64,000 bases of DNA, taken from assembly GCA_950295325.1 (NCBI GenBank), contig OX485809.1, positions 7,254,001 to 7,318,000 on the forward strand. The letters run 5' to 3'. Shown piece by piece: positions 1 to 11,521 of the stretch. Position 1 is the first letter of the stretch. Each line of letters starts with the position of its first letter. Origin of the DNA: Polytrichum commune. Taxonomy: Eukaryota; Streptophyta; Polytrichopsida; Polytrichales; Polytrichaceae. The notes under the pieces were generated by a model that was not told the origin of the DNA, did no database searches, and worked only from the letters and a program-made list of their open reading frames with translations. The position numbers and the translations under genes were made by a program.

Positions 1-318
1 GGGAAGAGTTGTATATAAAGCCCCCCCCCCTTACAAAAGGCATTTAAAAGGTATTATAATGGCGTATCTTTGCCATGGGCCCTTGCCTTTTCCTACCAAA
101 CCACCTCTCTTGCCTCTCTCACTGCAAAACCCGTTGGACCATGTCAGTGCATTTATTAGGCCTTGAAAATTGTATTTTGGGGACCTCGACTTCCATGGTC
201 CCTTTGCCATTTTTTTTCCTTGGTGTAATTCGAAGTGGTCCCGGGACAAGTTCAACAACCAATCAACGCTCTTATAGCGCCTCGGTCCGACTTCATGGTC
301 CATAGTGTAAACCGGCCC
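1..318 (+). mobile_element. Right end of a PIF/Harbinger-type element
   Basis: This stretch matches, base for base over most of its length, the right-hand 260 bases of the complete element ending at 12653. Both share the CCTTGCCTTTTCCTACCA block, the GTGGTCCCGGGACRAGTTCAACAACCAAT region and the terminal CATAGTGTAAACC-N-CCC. The end at 318 is followed by TAA, as expected for a 3-bp TTA/TAA target site. The left part lies outside the window. No open frame here looks like a protein; the two short frames in it are chance. Confidence 0.75.
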
Positions 319-1586
319 TAAGAAGTACTAAGGGTGAGGTTCCATGTAGGCCGCTCGCCCATTGGATTCTAGAAAATAATGAGTTGGAGGTGTTTGCATG
401 TACTTAAGCGCAACTTGCCATCCAACCACATTCTAGGGTTCATTAGAATGTGGAGGGCCGTAGACATGGGTTGCTAGACTTCCATGCATCCACTAAAGAC
501 TCTTCAACTTACAAGTGCCAGTCACCTAAGGTTTTGAAGACCAATTTTAGAAAGGAGATAAGGTTTTAACGTGGAGGAGGAGGTCAGTAGGTCAACCCGG
601 ATTTGAGAAGATGGGAGTAGCTACTGTAGTTGGCACATACGAACCCTTTTCCCCACTAGATTCTCTTTACAATTGGGTGTGTTTGTCCTTATTCACGCTA
701 GAATCTAGTGGGCAAGAGGCCGACACAAAAGCTCATCCTACGTTCTCGATATTCATAGCTTTCTATTGTTGGAAGTTTAGAGTTGTCCTCTTCTCTAATT
801 TGATGTGTGGTGACGGGATTATATTATTCTTTTTGTGTGTTAAGATGTACACATGCGCAACTCATGCTCCGTCATTTGTGGTTGTTTTTAATGTTTGTGT
901 AAGCAGTTTTAGAGGCAACCCAATCTCGCCCAATCATGCTCAAACTTATATTTCAAAACGTGTGTACTTGAGCTAGACCGATAGGTGCAATTGGGTTACC
1001 TTCATGAATGGATTGTCTCTTTATCCATGTGAATCGATTTCGATCAAAAATGAAAACACAAAAAACTCATTAACTTTCATTATTGATCTTTATAGCAACC
1101 ATGGTATGAAGATTAACCATTGTCCGTTGTGTGTGTTTGTTTCTATGGTAGTAAGTATCCATAATAGTGTGGAATGTCGCTAGATTAGGGTGGAGATACC
1201 ACTAAGCTTATATGCCATTCTCGTCGGGGATGTTGAACTAGAGCTACCACCTACACCTTATGGACATGATGACCGCAATTGAATGACTTACGTACATGAT
1301 GACCGCATATGAACGCCTTGGAAGTTCATGGCACAACTTCATCGCGATATTATAACAGTCAAAGAGGAAGGAAGGGGGGGGGGGTAGGCAAGGTTGCAAT
1401 TTATGGATGTTTTGAAGTTGTTGCCACTTTATGAACATTGGATAAGACTTACTATCTACCATTCCCAATGCATCCAATTATGCAATCAATGAGGGGAGCA
1501 AGTACAGTCAAGTATATGGAAAAAGTGCTCTAGTATAGTGATTGGGGAGATTTTTGGTCATAACCGGCTAAGATCCGAGTGTTTGC
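319..1586. other. Gene-free stretch
   Basis: No coding pattern, RNA gene or repeat end was recognised. A short G-run lies near 1375-1384. A 121-codon open frame at 611-976 has no recognisable domain and no splice or codon signature that would support it. Confidence 0.5.
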
Positions 1587-1862
1587 GGATTTGTCTAAAT
1601 ACCCCCATCGAGTGTGGCTCGGAGGCCAGGTTCGGGAGGGGGTGGCAGGGGTGGGGTAAAACATGCCCCCTATTTTTTAATTGGGTGGGGCCTTATTTGA
1701 TCTCATAAGGGGCTTCCTAGAGTAATTTGGGGCCGCATGACCTAAATTTAGCCAAAAAACTTAAAAAAATCCCCAAGGGGCCAAAACGGGGAGGGCCATA
1801 AAAATGAACCCCAGCGAACCTAGCCTCCGAGCCACGCTCGATGGGGGTATTTAGACCCACCC
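1587..1862. mobile_element. 276-bp MITE with 9-bp target duplication
   Basis: The ends form terminal inverted repeats of about 40 bp. The left arm reads GTCTAAATACCCCCATCGAG from 1593, and the right arm gives the same 20 bases on the other strand from 1856, continuing with GGCTCGGAGG on both sides. The 9-mer AGTGTTTGC lies directly outside both ends (1578-1586 and 1863-1871). Long inverted repeats with a 9-bp duplication fit a Mutator-like MITE. It has no coding capacity. The class is inferred from the duplication length. Confidence 0.8.
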
Positions 1863-2691
1863 AGTGTTTGCTAGTCCAACCGGTTACATGTAGACATCCT
1901 CCGGATTTCCTTGATTAAATTGGGGTATATTCTGAAGATTCTTCTAGAATAACCGGTAATTTTCCTACAGTCTTGAATTTCAACCGGTCATTTCTCAAAC
2001 TCAACCGGTTCATTTGTAACTAACTGCCGGGCTTCCCCGATCATAGCTGTAGTATACTAAAACCATGTTTTTTTTTCAGTCAAACGCCTAAAAGTAGCAG
2101 CAAAGTGTTGTTTAAATTTGATATTTGTTCATGACGCTCTCTATTGTTTTGTTAGGCACTCAAATATAGAATATGAAGATGCGATCTTCAAAACTTATTA
2201 TTAAAAGTATTGCTCAATATGTAATGGCTAATTCTGGTTTTGGACGTAGATTTCATGACCTTACATATTTTGAAGTTAGAATTTTTTTCATATTTCTTGA
2301 AAGTCGTTATAAATTTGAAGGCACCACTACAAAATTTTGTAGAAAAACATCAATTTTATGTAAATTATGACATTTCTAACAAATTTGAGATAATTATGTG
2401 TTCAATGTAAATGTTTGCACACTACTTGCAACATCTTCTAGAATATTTAGACTTCTCTTGAAAACAAATTGTCAACATAAATTGTTTGGCTTTGTAAATC
2501 AATATGTTTTTCAAAATGTTTATGATTTTTTCCTTCACAAAATTCAAAATTAAGATGTAGTCTTAAACCACTTACACTCAAAAATATGAAGGGTAAAGGA
2601 GTTGTGTACTTGACCGTGCATGTGCCCAAAGAACATAGAAGAGGAATTATTCAATTGAGCATACCTCCTACCATGAAAGCTATTGCATATT
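1863..2691. other. Gene-free stretch with AACCGGTT-type motifs
   Basis: No gene was found. Around 1979-2016 there are copies of the phrase CTCAAACTCAACCGGTTC, which also makes up the internal tandem array at 20100-20680. The link may be a fragment of the same repeat. Confidence 0.4.
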
Positions 2692-3380
2692 GGTCTATCA
2701 CAGGTAGATCACTCTAAGGCATTTTTGTGCACCACGTGCAGCTGGGGGTTTTTTGTTTTGGGGCTATTTACCTTCAAGGGTTGAATTAAAGCCTCCCTAT
2801 AATTACTTAAATTTTAAAAATGGCCCCTTTGTTTGCACCCTTTCATTACTTATATTGTCCAAGTCACTGCAATTTTTTGTACTCTATATTCTTTTGAAAT
2901 AATAAAAGCTAATCTACTTCCTAACGCAATTGACGAGTGTTGAGGGAAAGCATGGAAACAAAGAAGGGTGCAAACAGTAATATCATTGCAAATAAAGTTA
3001 TGAAGAAAACACATAGGAGACCATAGCAAAGTAATACCATTGCAAACACTGTTATGATGAAAACATATAGGAGATGCCAACACAAATACCATAGCGGTCA
3101 TTGCATTATCATCCATCCCCATGAGTCCTAAACCCATTTACATACCATACTAAACATACCTTCTAGGATCCTTATCTTCAACCCTTATATTAATTTTACA
3201 AAAAAATAATGGCCCACATTTTATGTCCACTAACTTACTTATAATGGGATTGTCTACATTTAATGGCCCCTTCATTATTTGGAATTCCTTTATAATTTTT
3301 ATTTCAAATGATTTTAATCCTCTCTATATTATGCCGCATGTTGTTTTTAAAATGCACTAAGTGATCTACCCGTGTGGTCT
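2692..3380. mobile_element. Probable 0.69-kb inverted-repeat element
   Basis: GGTAGATCACTCTAAGGCAT at 2703 pairs with GGTAGATCACTTAGTGCATT read on the opposite strand from 3370. The match continues weakly outwards to about 2692 and 3380. The interior is AT-rich and has no coding pattern. I could not identify a target-site duplication, so the family is open. Confidence 0.5.
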
Positions 3381-3439
3381 ATGCATGCATACGAACATCA
3401 CATCCATGTGAAGAGTATCGAGACAGATCTGCTTACCAT

Positions 3440-3830
3440 GGTATCTGGAGTTGCAATTGTATTTGGGACGACATGCCACCCAAGTGTAATTGTCGGGAAC
3501 CATGATTGTTGCAAAGGTTGAACATGTACGTTACATGGAGGAGATTTGGGAATTCAACTATAGTACCTTGTGTGTGATAGTGATGTTGTGCAATTGAGCG
3601 GGGAGCCAATTATAGAGGAGTAGTAGCTACTATGAAATGTGATGAGTATGGGTTCACTTTGATGAACTTCAATCATATGTTATCACTCTTTGAAGATTCT
3701 TTTGCATTTCCTATCTATGTTGAGTGGGTTCATTTCTCAATCGATCCCAACAATGAACTTTGATGGAAAGTGGTTTTGAAGAATGATCTTCAACTTGAAG
3801 ATATGGATCAAAGTTAGACAATTCCCAACA
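3440..3830 (+). pseudogene. Remnant of a CACTA (En/Spm) transposon, DUF4216 region
   Basis: Conceptual translation gives VAKVEHVRYMEEIWEFNY (from about 3508) and then DEYGFTLMNFNHML, EDSFAFPIYVEWVHF and WKVVLK (about 3640-3775). This order of motifs, an EIWE.DY segment followed by DEYGFTLV.FN, FA.P..V.QVF and WKVVL, is typical of the DUF4216 region next to CACTA transposases in plants. The frame is broken by several stops and shifts. No 5' CACTA terminus or transposase core was found, so this is an old fragment. Confidence 0.6.
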
Positions 3831-4174
3831 GAGGGATGTTATTTCATGGGAGCTAGACAACTCTTAATGAATAAACGAATCTAGTTGGAGTTAGATAGAT
3901 CCAACTAGTGGATTGTGATTGAGCCAAAAGATAGAAGATTTGTAGTAGAACCAAAGATAAAGCCATGAATAGAAGACTATTACTATATGAGAAATAGAAA
4001 TTAAAAGTAGTGTTTTTGGGCATAAAAAAGAGTTTGGGGGAGGAGAGAGGATTTTTGGTCTCTCTCCTATGGTCATGTGGTTCAAGCTCATAGGCAATCA
4101 CAATCTTGTGGTTAAGTTCTAAAGCTTTTTCAATGCACAAAGTTGGAAAATCACAATCTAGGGTGGATATATAT

Positions 4175-4463
4175 CTCAGGGGGTTCACTGGCGAAAATCG
4201 TAGAACAACGTGCGATAAAAAATAAGGTCCAATATATTCATTATAGATAAATTTTATAAAAAAATGTACATGTAAAATAGGGGATTTTAAAATAGTGAAA
4301 CATGTTTACATGTAAAATACCATCACATATAATATTTTCAAGTTTTTTACATGTAAAAGACCATCACCTTATAATCTTTTTTGCAAGGTAAATAACCCCC
4401 CCCCAATAAATAGGTCCCGAACGCACGTGTATGCAAAATATAAGAGGGAGTGAACCCCCCGAG
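4175..4463. mobile_element. 289-bp inverted-repeat element, family B copy 1
   Basis: The left end CTCAGGGGGTTCACT and the right end AGTGAACCCCCCGAG are inverted copies of each other. ATATATAT flanks both ends (4167-4174 and 4464-4471), an apparent 8-bp duplication, although a low-complexity target weakens this. The sub-terminal phrase ACAACGTGCGATAAAA and the inner right GCACGTGTATGCA recur in the larger copy at 24224-24890. It is non-coding. An 8-bp duplication would suit hAT, but that is inferred. Confidence 0.65.
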
Positions 4464-6154
4464 ATATATATCCCCCCCCCCCCCCCCCCCCATTTTAAAG
4501 AATTTTTTTTTACTATTAAAGTATGTATGTATCATTGTTGTCATATGGCAAGGGTCCCCAATGACTATCATTATGATCACATGACCCTTAAGTGGGTTGA
4601 TATGTCGACTTACAAGTTGGCATTGGATGGACAATGTGAACTCCACAATTTGTCAATGAAGGATGCGGGACATCAAATGAAACAAATCACAATCAAGCAA
4701 ACAATCTCGACGCAAATAAAATTCACAATAATTTAGAACAATGATATATTGATTTGGAATTTGATATCCATTACATTTGCAAAAGTCTTTGCATGTGTTA
4801 CAAAACAATAAGCAACTAAACCATTATCCTAAAATGGGGTCACCAACAACTAACATGTCCCTAGGTCCTTTCTAAAGTACCAACCCTCAAAAGGGGGGTG
4901 TACACAATCGATGATCTCCGACTAGAATTGGTTAATTGGATGAGGCTAGAACAATGGGAGTCCAGTGATATGCACCACTGCATGTGGAATGTGTAGCCTT
5001 CCCCCCAAAGGCATCATTTCCAAGACCAAATGAATATTGGTTCGGGCCGATACATATAAACTATATAAAAATATGTGGTATATTTGTCCATTCTTGCAGG
5101 GTTTTGTATGTCATAAAGGTCTATTTATTTTGTGGTTTATATTTTTTGTAAGTAGTGGAAGCATTTATTACATTAAATTAATAAGCTTAATTTCAATTCA
5201 CGAGCCTATTTTCTAGCCTACCATTCGTACATCTATATTTGGTGTTCATTATAAATTTCTTGTATATAGGAGGGTTTAATTCATAGTCATCCACACACAC
5301 CATTTAGGTTTCCAATGAAGAGTCCCCCCCCCCCCTCCCCCTTGATGTGCATATTAGTATACTCATTTCTTTGTCTATAAAGTATAGTGTATTGTAAAGG
5401 AGTACTATTGGAACACTAGGTATATGCAAACCTTCATTGATGTCGGAGCATAGTTTCCACGCATGATCCAAGTGGGTCTCAACCACTCTAGAAATAACAA
5501 GTGACACTCTTCAGAGGGATTTTATAAATTAAAAAAAAAGAAAAAAGAAATAGTGTCAAAATAGAAAGCCCCCAATGGTATTTCAATTCACAATGTATCA
5601 CCGAAAATTAATCTACAAACTTTTTTGGGGGGGTTGTCGTTAAATTTAACATGTTCATACCACGTGCCACAAATGGATATTTTTAGACGGGTTACAGGTA
5701 ATACATGTATTTAAGATATTTCACAATACATGATCAATTATAAGATATCATGTGGATGTTCTAGCAATGTATTTATTGAAATCTATTTACTTCTATTTTA
5801 GGTCCAATGATTGTGTGGGACCCTATCATTGTATCCCTTTCTCTCTTCTTCTAAATCCTCTCAAGTCAACAACCCCTCTACGTCTTATATAATGAAGCTT
5901 GTAGCAATGAAGCACTTTAAAAACAAAAAGGCAAGTGTCATCAATCATTTCTTTAATCTTGACAATTTAATTAAAAAGAAAGATGATATTTTATAGTCCA
6001 AATAGTAGACTTTCACTTCATAACATTGACTAGGTAAATAGAGAAAACAACATAGAAGATAAGGATAAACATGAGTCGTATTTGTAAACCAATAGAAAAG
6101 ACCCTTCCATCATGACATGAATGTGAACATGTTGGCCCTACCCTGCTCAAAAGT
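4464..6154. other. Gene-free stretch with poly-C tracts
   Basis: No gene was recognised. There is a C-tract of about 20 at 4472-4491 and shorter C-runs at 5325-5339. Open frames that cross these tracts encode only glycine or proline runs and are artefacts. Confidence 0.5.
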
Positions 6155-6402
6155 GGTTGGGGATTCGTGGCACTCACTAAAAATCATCCATCCAAGATAT
6201 CGTGGATGAAGTGGGGCTCCAATAAGAAACGCCCCCCTATGGGGTTGAGGACCGATTCATTCGAATGTGATGTCACTAGACTAATTCGGGGCCTTTGACT
6301 CTATTTCCGGAATCAAATTGCCCAAAAATAGTCATTTAGATGATTCATGTGTTTTTTTCATCCGCACGGATGATTTTTAGTGAGTGCTACGAATCCCCGG
6401 CC
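6155..6402. mobile_element. 248-bp MITE with 9-bp target duplication, copy 1
   Basis: The terminal inverted repeats are about 35 bp. The left end is GGTTGGGGATTCGTGGCACT and the right end reads GGCCGGGGATTCGTAGCACT on the other strand. CTCAAAAGT is duplicated at 6146-6154 and 6403-6411. An inverted, about equally long copy sits at 58541-58786. The duplication length suggests a Mutator-like MITE. It is non-coding. Confidence 0.85.
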
Positions 6403-6829
6403 CTCAAAAGTCCCCTTGTACATCATTAGATTTATTGCCCACCTACCATAAAGGGTACAGTGGAGAGCACGCCACACGTGACATCAAAATCTAACATATC
6501 TTATTTGCATATGAGTTTTAGAGGAGCTAGGATAAGGCAATGGGAGGGAATTAAATGCAAGCATTGAGCGAGAATGAGCTCCAATGCAAGCTCCCCAACT
6601 CCCTAGAGAGTGTGGAGGTTTGGGCCAAACTTGCCTTGGGGAATTGAGCCCTTGGTAGGTGGGGATGTTAAGATAGATAGGAACTCCAACCCCTTTCAAG
6701 CAAGGGGCCGGCGTGAATAAAGTGTCCGTTCGTAATGCCAATGACCCGATGCCCACTGGACAAGGGGACATTGGGACAAATACTACTCTCCCCTTTCGAG
6801 GATGGACACTATAGTGACACACTATACAA

Positions 6830-7031
6830 ATTCCTAGCAAACCACTAGTGCCTTGAAAATACCGGACATGGTATCCCCCCAAAGGGCTTTGAGGTACCCA
6901 TACAACAAGGTCCAAGGACCCCCCACCATAGTTGGGTGGACTAAGGTGGTGAGCACCACGCCGGCATGGGGAATAGAACCCACAACCTCCTCATTGGGGG
7001 CCATGAGCCCTAACCACCAAGCCAAGGCCCG
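6830..7031 (-). mobile_element. tRNA-derived SINE (head and start of body)
   Basis: On the minus strand the sequence from 7031 downward looks like a tRNA-derived SINE head. It has an A-box-like TGGCTTGGTGGTTAGGGC (about 7007-7024) and, about 20 bp further, a B-box-like GTTGTGGGTTCTATTCC (about 6970-6986). The A box fits TRGCNNARYNGG, and the B box fits GGTTCRANNCC with one change. The body continues to lower coordinates. I could not define its 3' end; it may run to about 6640 or beyond. A 143-codon open frame inside the body is fortuitous. Confidence 0.6.
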
Positions 7032-7041
7032 TGGTGCCTAG

Positions 7042-8926
7042 GGATGTTAAATAATAAGAATGTGCTAGAAAAAGTGAACTTATGACCTCTTCACACACGA
7101 GACTAAGAGCCCGTGACCATTACACTTCGAGCACTCTCATTGGCGGAAAAGGCGGAGCCGGTCCAAGTTCGCTACTTCACACTACGCTTAAGGGACCAGG
7201 GGAGTATGTGATAGCAAGATGGATGTCAAGTCTACAAGGATTCCTACATGCCTACCACAAAATGGGGAGACCATAGCACTCTCTGAACACTCACAACTGT
7301 TGATTTATTTTATTTTATTTTATCATGTGAGAGGACCCACGTGAATAGGGATTTATTGAAATGGAATTTGGTTGAGGGCGTGGTCTCATATGACTTCACA
7401 CTACACTTGAGGATCCGTGACCACTCCACATGGTTTTGGAGGTGTGTTGGGATGGCCTTTGGACACTTTCTTTTGGGCTCTCACAATTTCATGGTCATGG
7501 CTCTTGGCTCGTGTGTGAATTGGCCCTTATGCACATAGTCATGAACGAGGGAAACTTTTTAAAGATAATATCCACTAGCAACTACATTAAGTGATGTATA
7601 TAGTGTCATAGGTACTTTAGATCATTGCAGTAACTTTTTAATGACAATTCTTGTGATCAAGTTTACAACTATTGTCATCTCAATTGACTTTTAGTTCATC
7701 CACTTTTGATATATTCTACATCCTAACATTGCTCTTTCATTAACGTAGGACAATTGCATAGGACTCGTATACTGGTACTCTAAATATGATATTTAGTGAG
7801 ACTTACTATTTGAAATTACACAATGCTATATATTTTTCTAATGTGCATCTCATCTTTTTACTATCCATGATCGAATTGGTTGTTTGGACACAATAAAACA
7901 TAAACATCAATAATACAAATTTATAGGAACATGTAACTCCAAACAATAAGTCACACTAAATATCATAGTTAGTGTAGTGACATTTGATGATAACACAACT
8001 TGAGTGCATTTCAAGTTATGGTGCAGACACAACGCTTTGTTGCCAATGGAAGTGTTTGATAACCATACTGGTAATAAACGACTGATTTGTTCATGTTACT
8101 AGTAACTTTGCAACAATCAAAGCGTCAACTTTGCATTAAAAAACTACAGTTAATATAATATTTAGGGTAATTATTTAGTGTAGTTATACATTAAATACCA
8201 TATTTGTCATATGGTATTTTTATGTCACTATGCTAACTTTTCGGATGACACTTCTTATGAATAAGTGAAAAAGTATTGTAATGGATGATGGATGAGTTCA
8301 TCCATTGGCCAAATCCCTTTCTTCTCTGGCCAGCAACTTGTGATGAAACATCGTCATGGATGATTCAAATTTGGATGAACAGTCACTTGGTAAGTGACAA
8401 TACTTGTAACACTGTAAATCTATAATCCTCCAAAAAAATTACGAGGAATGTTGGGTTGACATTTAGTGTCGGTGACACTATACTGCGGTTTACAATTAGT
8501 ATTGAGAGAGACAATTAGAATTAGTGATGAAATATCATATTTAGTGTAGTTCCCCAAAGTATAGTGTCATTTCTAGTTCGTGATGTGAAAAGGAGTCCAC
8601 TCATCAATCACACTCTTTATGATGTTTCAATATAATATGCCCATATAAATACATGGCATTAAAATGCACATTAACTTGTTAGGTCACCACTCCCACATAC
8701 AACCAATTATGTCACTTGAATGTAAGTACACCAATTTGCAAAGTGGAGTGTATGATAATTTTTGCATGCGAGGATGTGCCTCTCACGGGCAAATGTTCAC
8801 AACACCTACCATTGGGGAGGTTGAAAATGTTGACTCTTATGTAGATTCCAGTGGATACTATGTTAGAGTTGAAGTTTAAGGCTTGATTTGGGGTCAAAGA
8901 CCATGGATTAGTCTAATGAGACGATC
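7042..8926. other. Gene-free AT-rich stretch
   Basis: No gene or clear repeat end was found. The phrases ATATTTAGTGTAGT and AGTGTCAT recur several times between 7790 and 8580, suggesting a decayed repeat. The segment at 7330-7470 resembles 12990-13085 (shared wording around GACTTCACACTACACTTGAGG), so it belongs to another dispersed repeat. Confidence 0.4.
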
Positions 8927-9619
8927 TTAGGGCCAATTTACACTATGGACTATGAAATCATACCATGGAAGAGGGCCTTTTTCAATGGTCCGAGTTCATG
9001 GTCCAACTTTCATGGTCCGATTTCTTAAAAAAATCAGTTGTGAAAGCCTTGGGCCCCCCACTAGGTGTAAATTGAATGTGAACCAAGAGGATTGACCATG
9101 GACCAAAAAATGAAGGTGCTGATTTTTTTTTATATATGCACAAAAATGCAATTTCCAAAAAAATGAACTTTGACCATTTTCTTGGTTTCACTAGTTTTAT
9201 TTTGACCTCACTTCTTGTTTTTGCTTGTTTTCACTTTGAATTCCAACAAACATGGTTGTAATGGAGGAGAGGAGGAGAAACCTTGTTTTGCTCTTAGGAT
9301 TATACATGTTTTTGTACATGCTTGTGAAGCATGTTGTGGACATTGAAGCATTCCTTTTGCGAGAAGAGTGGGAGAAATTCATAATTTTGAGTTTGCGCTA
9401 TGAGAGATGGGGCATAGAGATAGTAATATATGGAGTCAAGAACAAATTTCAGAATTTGTAGACCGCTTGTTGTTGGGGTGGTAGATGAAGAGAGAGTTTA
9501 GGAAGCAAACTTGAGTGAAATAAAATACTTTCATATTTTTGTGTGAAAGGTTGGGCCCGTATTTGAAGAAATAAGACACCTAATTTAGAGGTATTGTGCC
9601 AGTGCAAGAGAGGGAGACA

Positions 9620-10365
9620 ATGTCATTGCATAGGTTAGGTAGTGGTGATGGATTGCAAAGCATAGGAGACTTGTATAGAGTTTATAAGAGCACATTGTCA
9701 AAAATAGTGAGGGAATTTTATAGGGTTGTTAGGAAGCATTTGCAACCAATTTTTGTATAAACTTTGAATGAACTGTACTTCAGGGTATTAGCTTTAAAGT
9801 TTGAACAATTGTATGGTGTACCGTATGTTATAGGATTGTTAGACAATTGGTATATTCATGTTTTAACTTCAGTTGACAGCGGAGAACACTATTATTGTGA
9901 GAAATCATTCCATTTTATAGTTTTATAGAGAATTGTCGGACTAGATTGTATGTTTTGAAATTATTCATTTGGATGAGTAGAAAATCTACATGGCTGGGTT
10001 GTTTTTTAAACTACAAGAATTGGGTAAACATATATAGAAGGGAAATTTCAACTGTATAAATTTGTAGGAGACACTGCATATCTGGTGAGGCCTTGGATGT
10101 ATTACATTATCCGGGAAGGAGGCAAATTGTAATTTTATCCAATCTTCATCTAGAACGTATAGAATTGACATATGATATCTCAAAGGATAGATGGAGATTG
10201 ATAATAAAACGATTGGATGTACATTTGAAGAATATGCTAAATATTATAGCAATATGCATAGTCTTGTATATTTTATACATTATAAACAATGAAGAGATTA
10301 AAGAAGACCGATATGTAAAAACAGAAAATAAACTAGTTAGAATAGTTACTGAAGAAGAATTATGA
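9620..10365 (+). pseudogene. Broken PIF/Harbinger transposase
   Basis: Pieces of translation match the order seen in plant Harbinger DDE transposases. DLYRVYKSTLSKIVREFYRV (from about 9671) is the helix-turn-helix-like start. GVPYVIGLLDNWYIHVL (about 9814-9864) corresponds to the family's IP.CIGAIDGTHI, the first catalytic Asp block. The 3' part, HYPGRRQIVILSN (from about 10105), corresponds to the PG...D block. It is followed by RLDVHLKNMLNIIAICIVLYIL (split here by about 10213-10280), which matches the K.I..ACCVLHN end. Stops and shifts interrupt it. The canonical DG pair reads DN. Confidence 0.65.
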
Positions 10366-11476
10366 GAAGGTAGTGAATTGTGGGAAGAAAATGTGGAAAT
10401 TATTGAAATGAAAAGATTTTTTTTGGCTATGGAATTGCTCTAATTACAGACAATGTAAATGATGTAGAATTTGTTTTTCTTGTTAAGAAAAAAAAAAAAA
10501 GACAAATTACTTTCTAAAAGAAATCATAGTGAAGCACAACTTATTAGAGAAACAATCTATGGCGATACAAAATATAAAGTACATCCAGTATATGAGATAT
10601 TGATATTGATGATGAGATATATATAATAAAATCTAGAATTTATCTCACAGAACGGAAAAAATTATATCTATGTTCATCAATTTTTTTGTAAATTATTGGA
10701 ATGCCACAAGAAAAATTCTAAAATTACCAAAAAATTATTATATTAAAGTTTCGATATTCTCTAAAAACATTTCCTGTAATTTCATTATTGTTGGTGTAGT
10801 AGATGATGTTATTTGATAGGATATAAATGTAGATATAATAACATCTTCTGAAAATGACTCCGTTGTACTAGTTGGAATTTAATTACACACCCTTGCTTTA
10901 TTATCATATAATTCATTCATTTTATGAAATCATGTATATTCTTGTAGTCTATCCGATTCAAAAATTTCATGTGTTGTGTTGTCAGACTTGTATTTTTTCA
11001 GATTGCATTTGTAATTTTTTTATAAGACAAGCAAGAACGAATACAATATTTGATTGCAGGTACCAATCAAATTTGAAATTTGATCTTAGTATTTACACCC
11101 GTATAAAATAACAACATATTGTGAAATGATAGTTTAAACATAGTAGAAGATTTGGTCTATGAAAATAATATTGATATGTAAATACAATGTTTATTGATGA
11201 CTACATAATATATATTGTAAAAACAATGTTGAATGAAATAGATGCAAATGAATTAGTGTTTAATTCATGTGGCCGGTGGTGTTTTGAAATGAAGTAACGT
11301 GGGTTTGAAACTTTATTCGTGTGCAAATCATAATAGGTAGAATACGAATTCCGAAGTTGTCACGTCAACAATTGACCTTGTTTCGGGGGGAGAAGGACAT
11401 AATGGCTATAAGGCTAAGACGAAGGTCTTCTATGACCTCATCATATAGCCCATATACACCTTTATATGCCTTCATA

Positions 11477-11521
11477 CATTCACATTCACATTCACATTCA
11501 CATTCACATTCACATTCACAT
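11477..11521. repeat. (CATTCA)n microsatellite
   Basis: About seven tandem copies of the hexamer CATTCA lie inside the Harbinger element. Frames across it encode His-Ser or His-Ile runs that have no significance. Confidence 0.9.

Noticed and set aside
4431-4736. Frame with a proline run, possibly a structural protein
   Set aside because: The proline and glycine runs come from a poly-C tract.
6484-6915. 143-codon minus-strand frame
   Set aside because: It lies in the body of a tRNA-derived SINE and has no domain.
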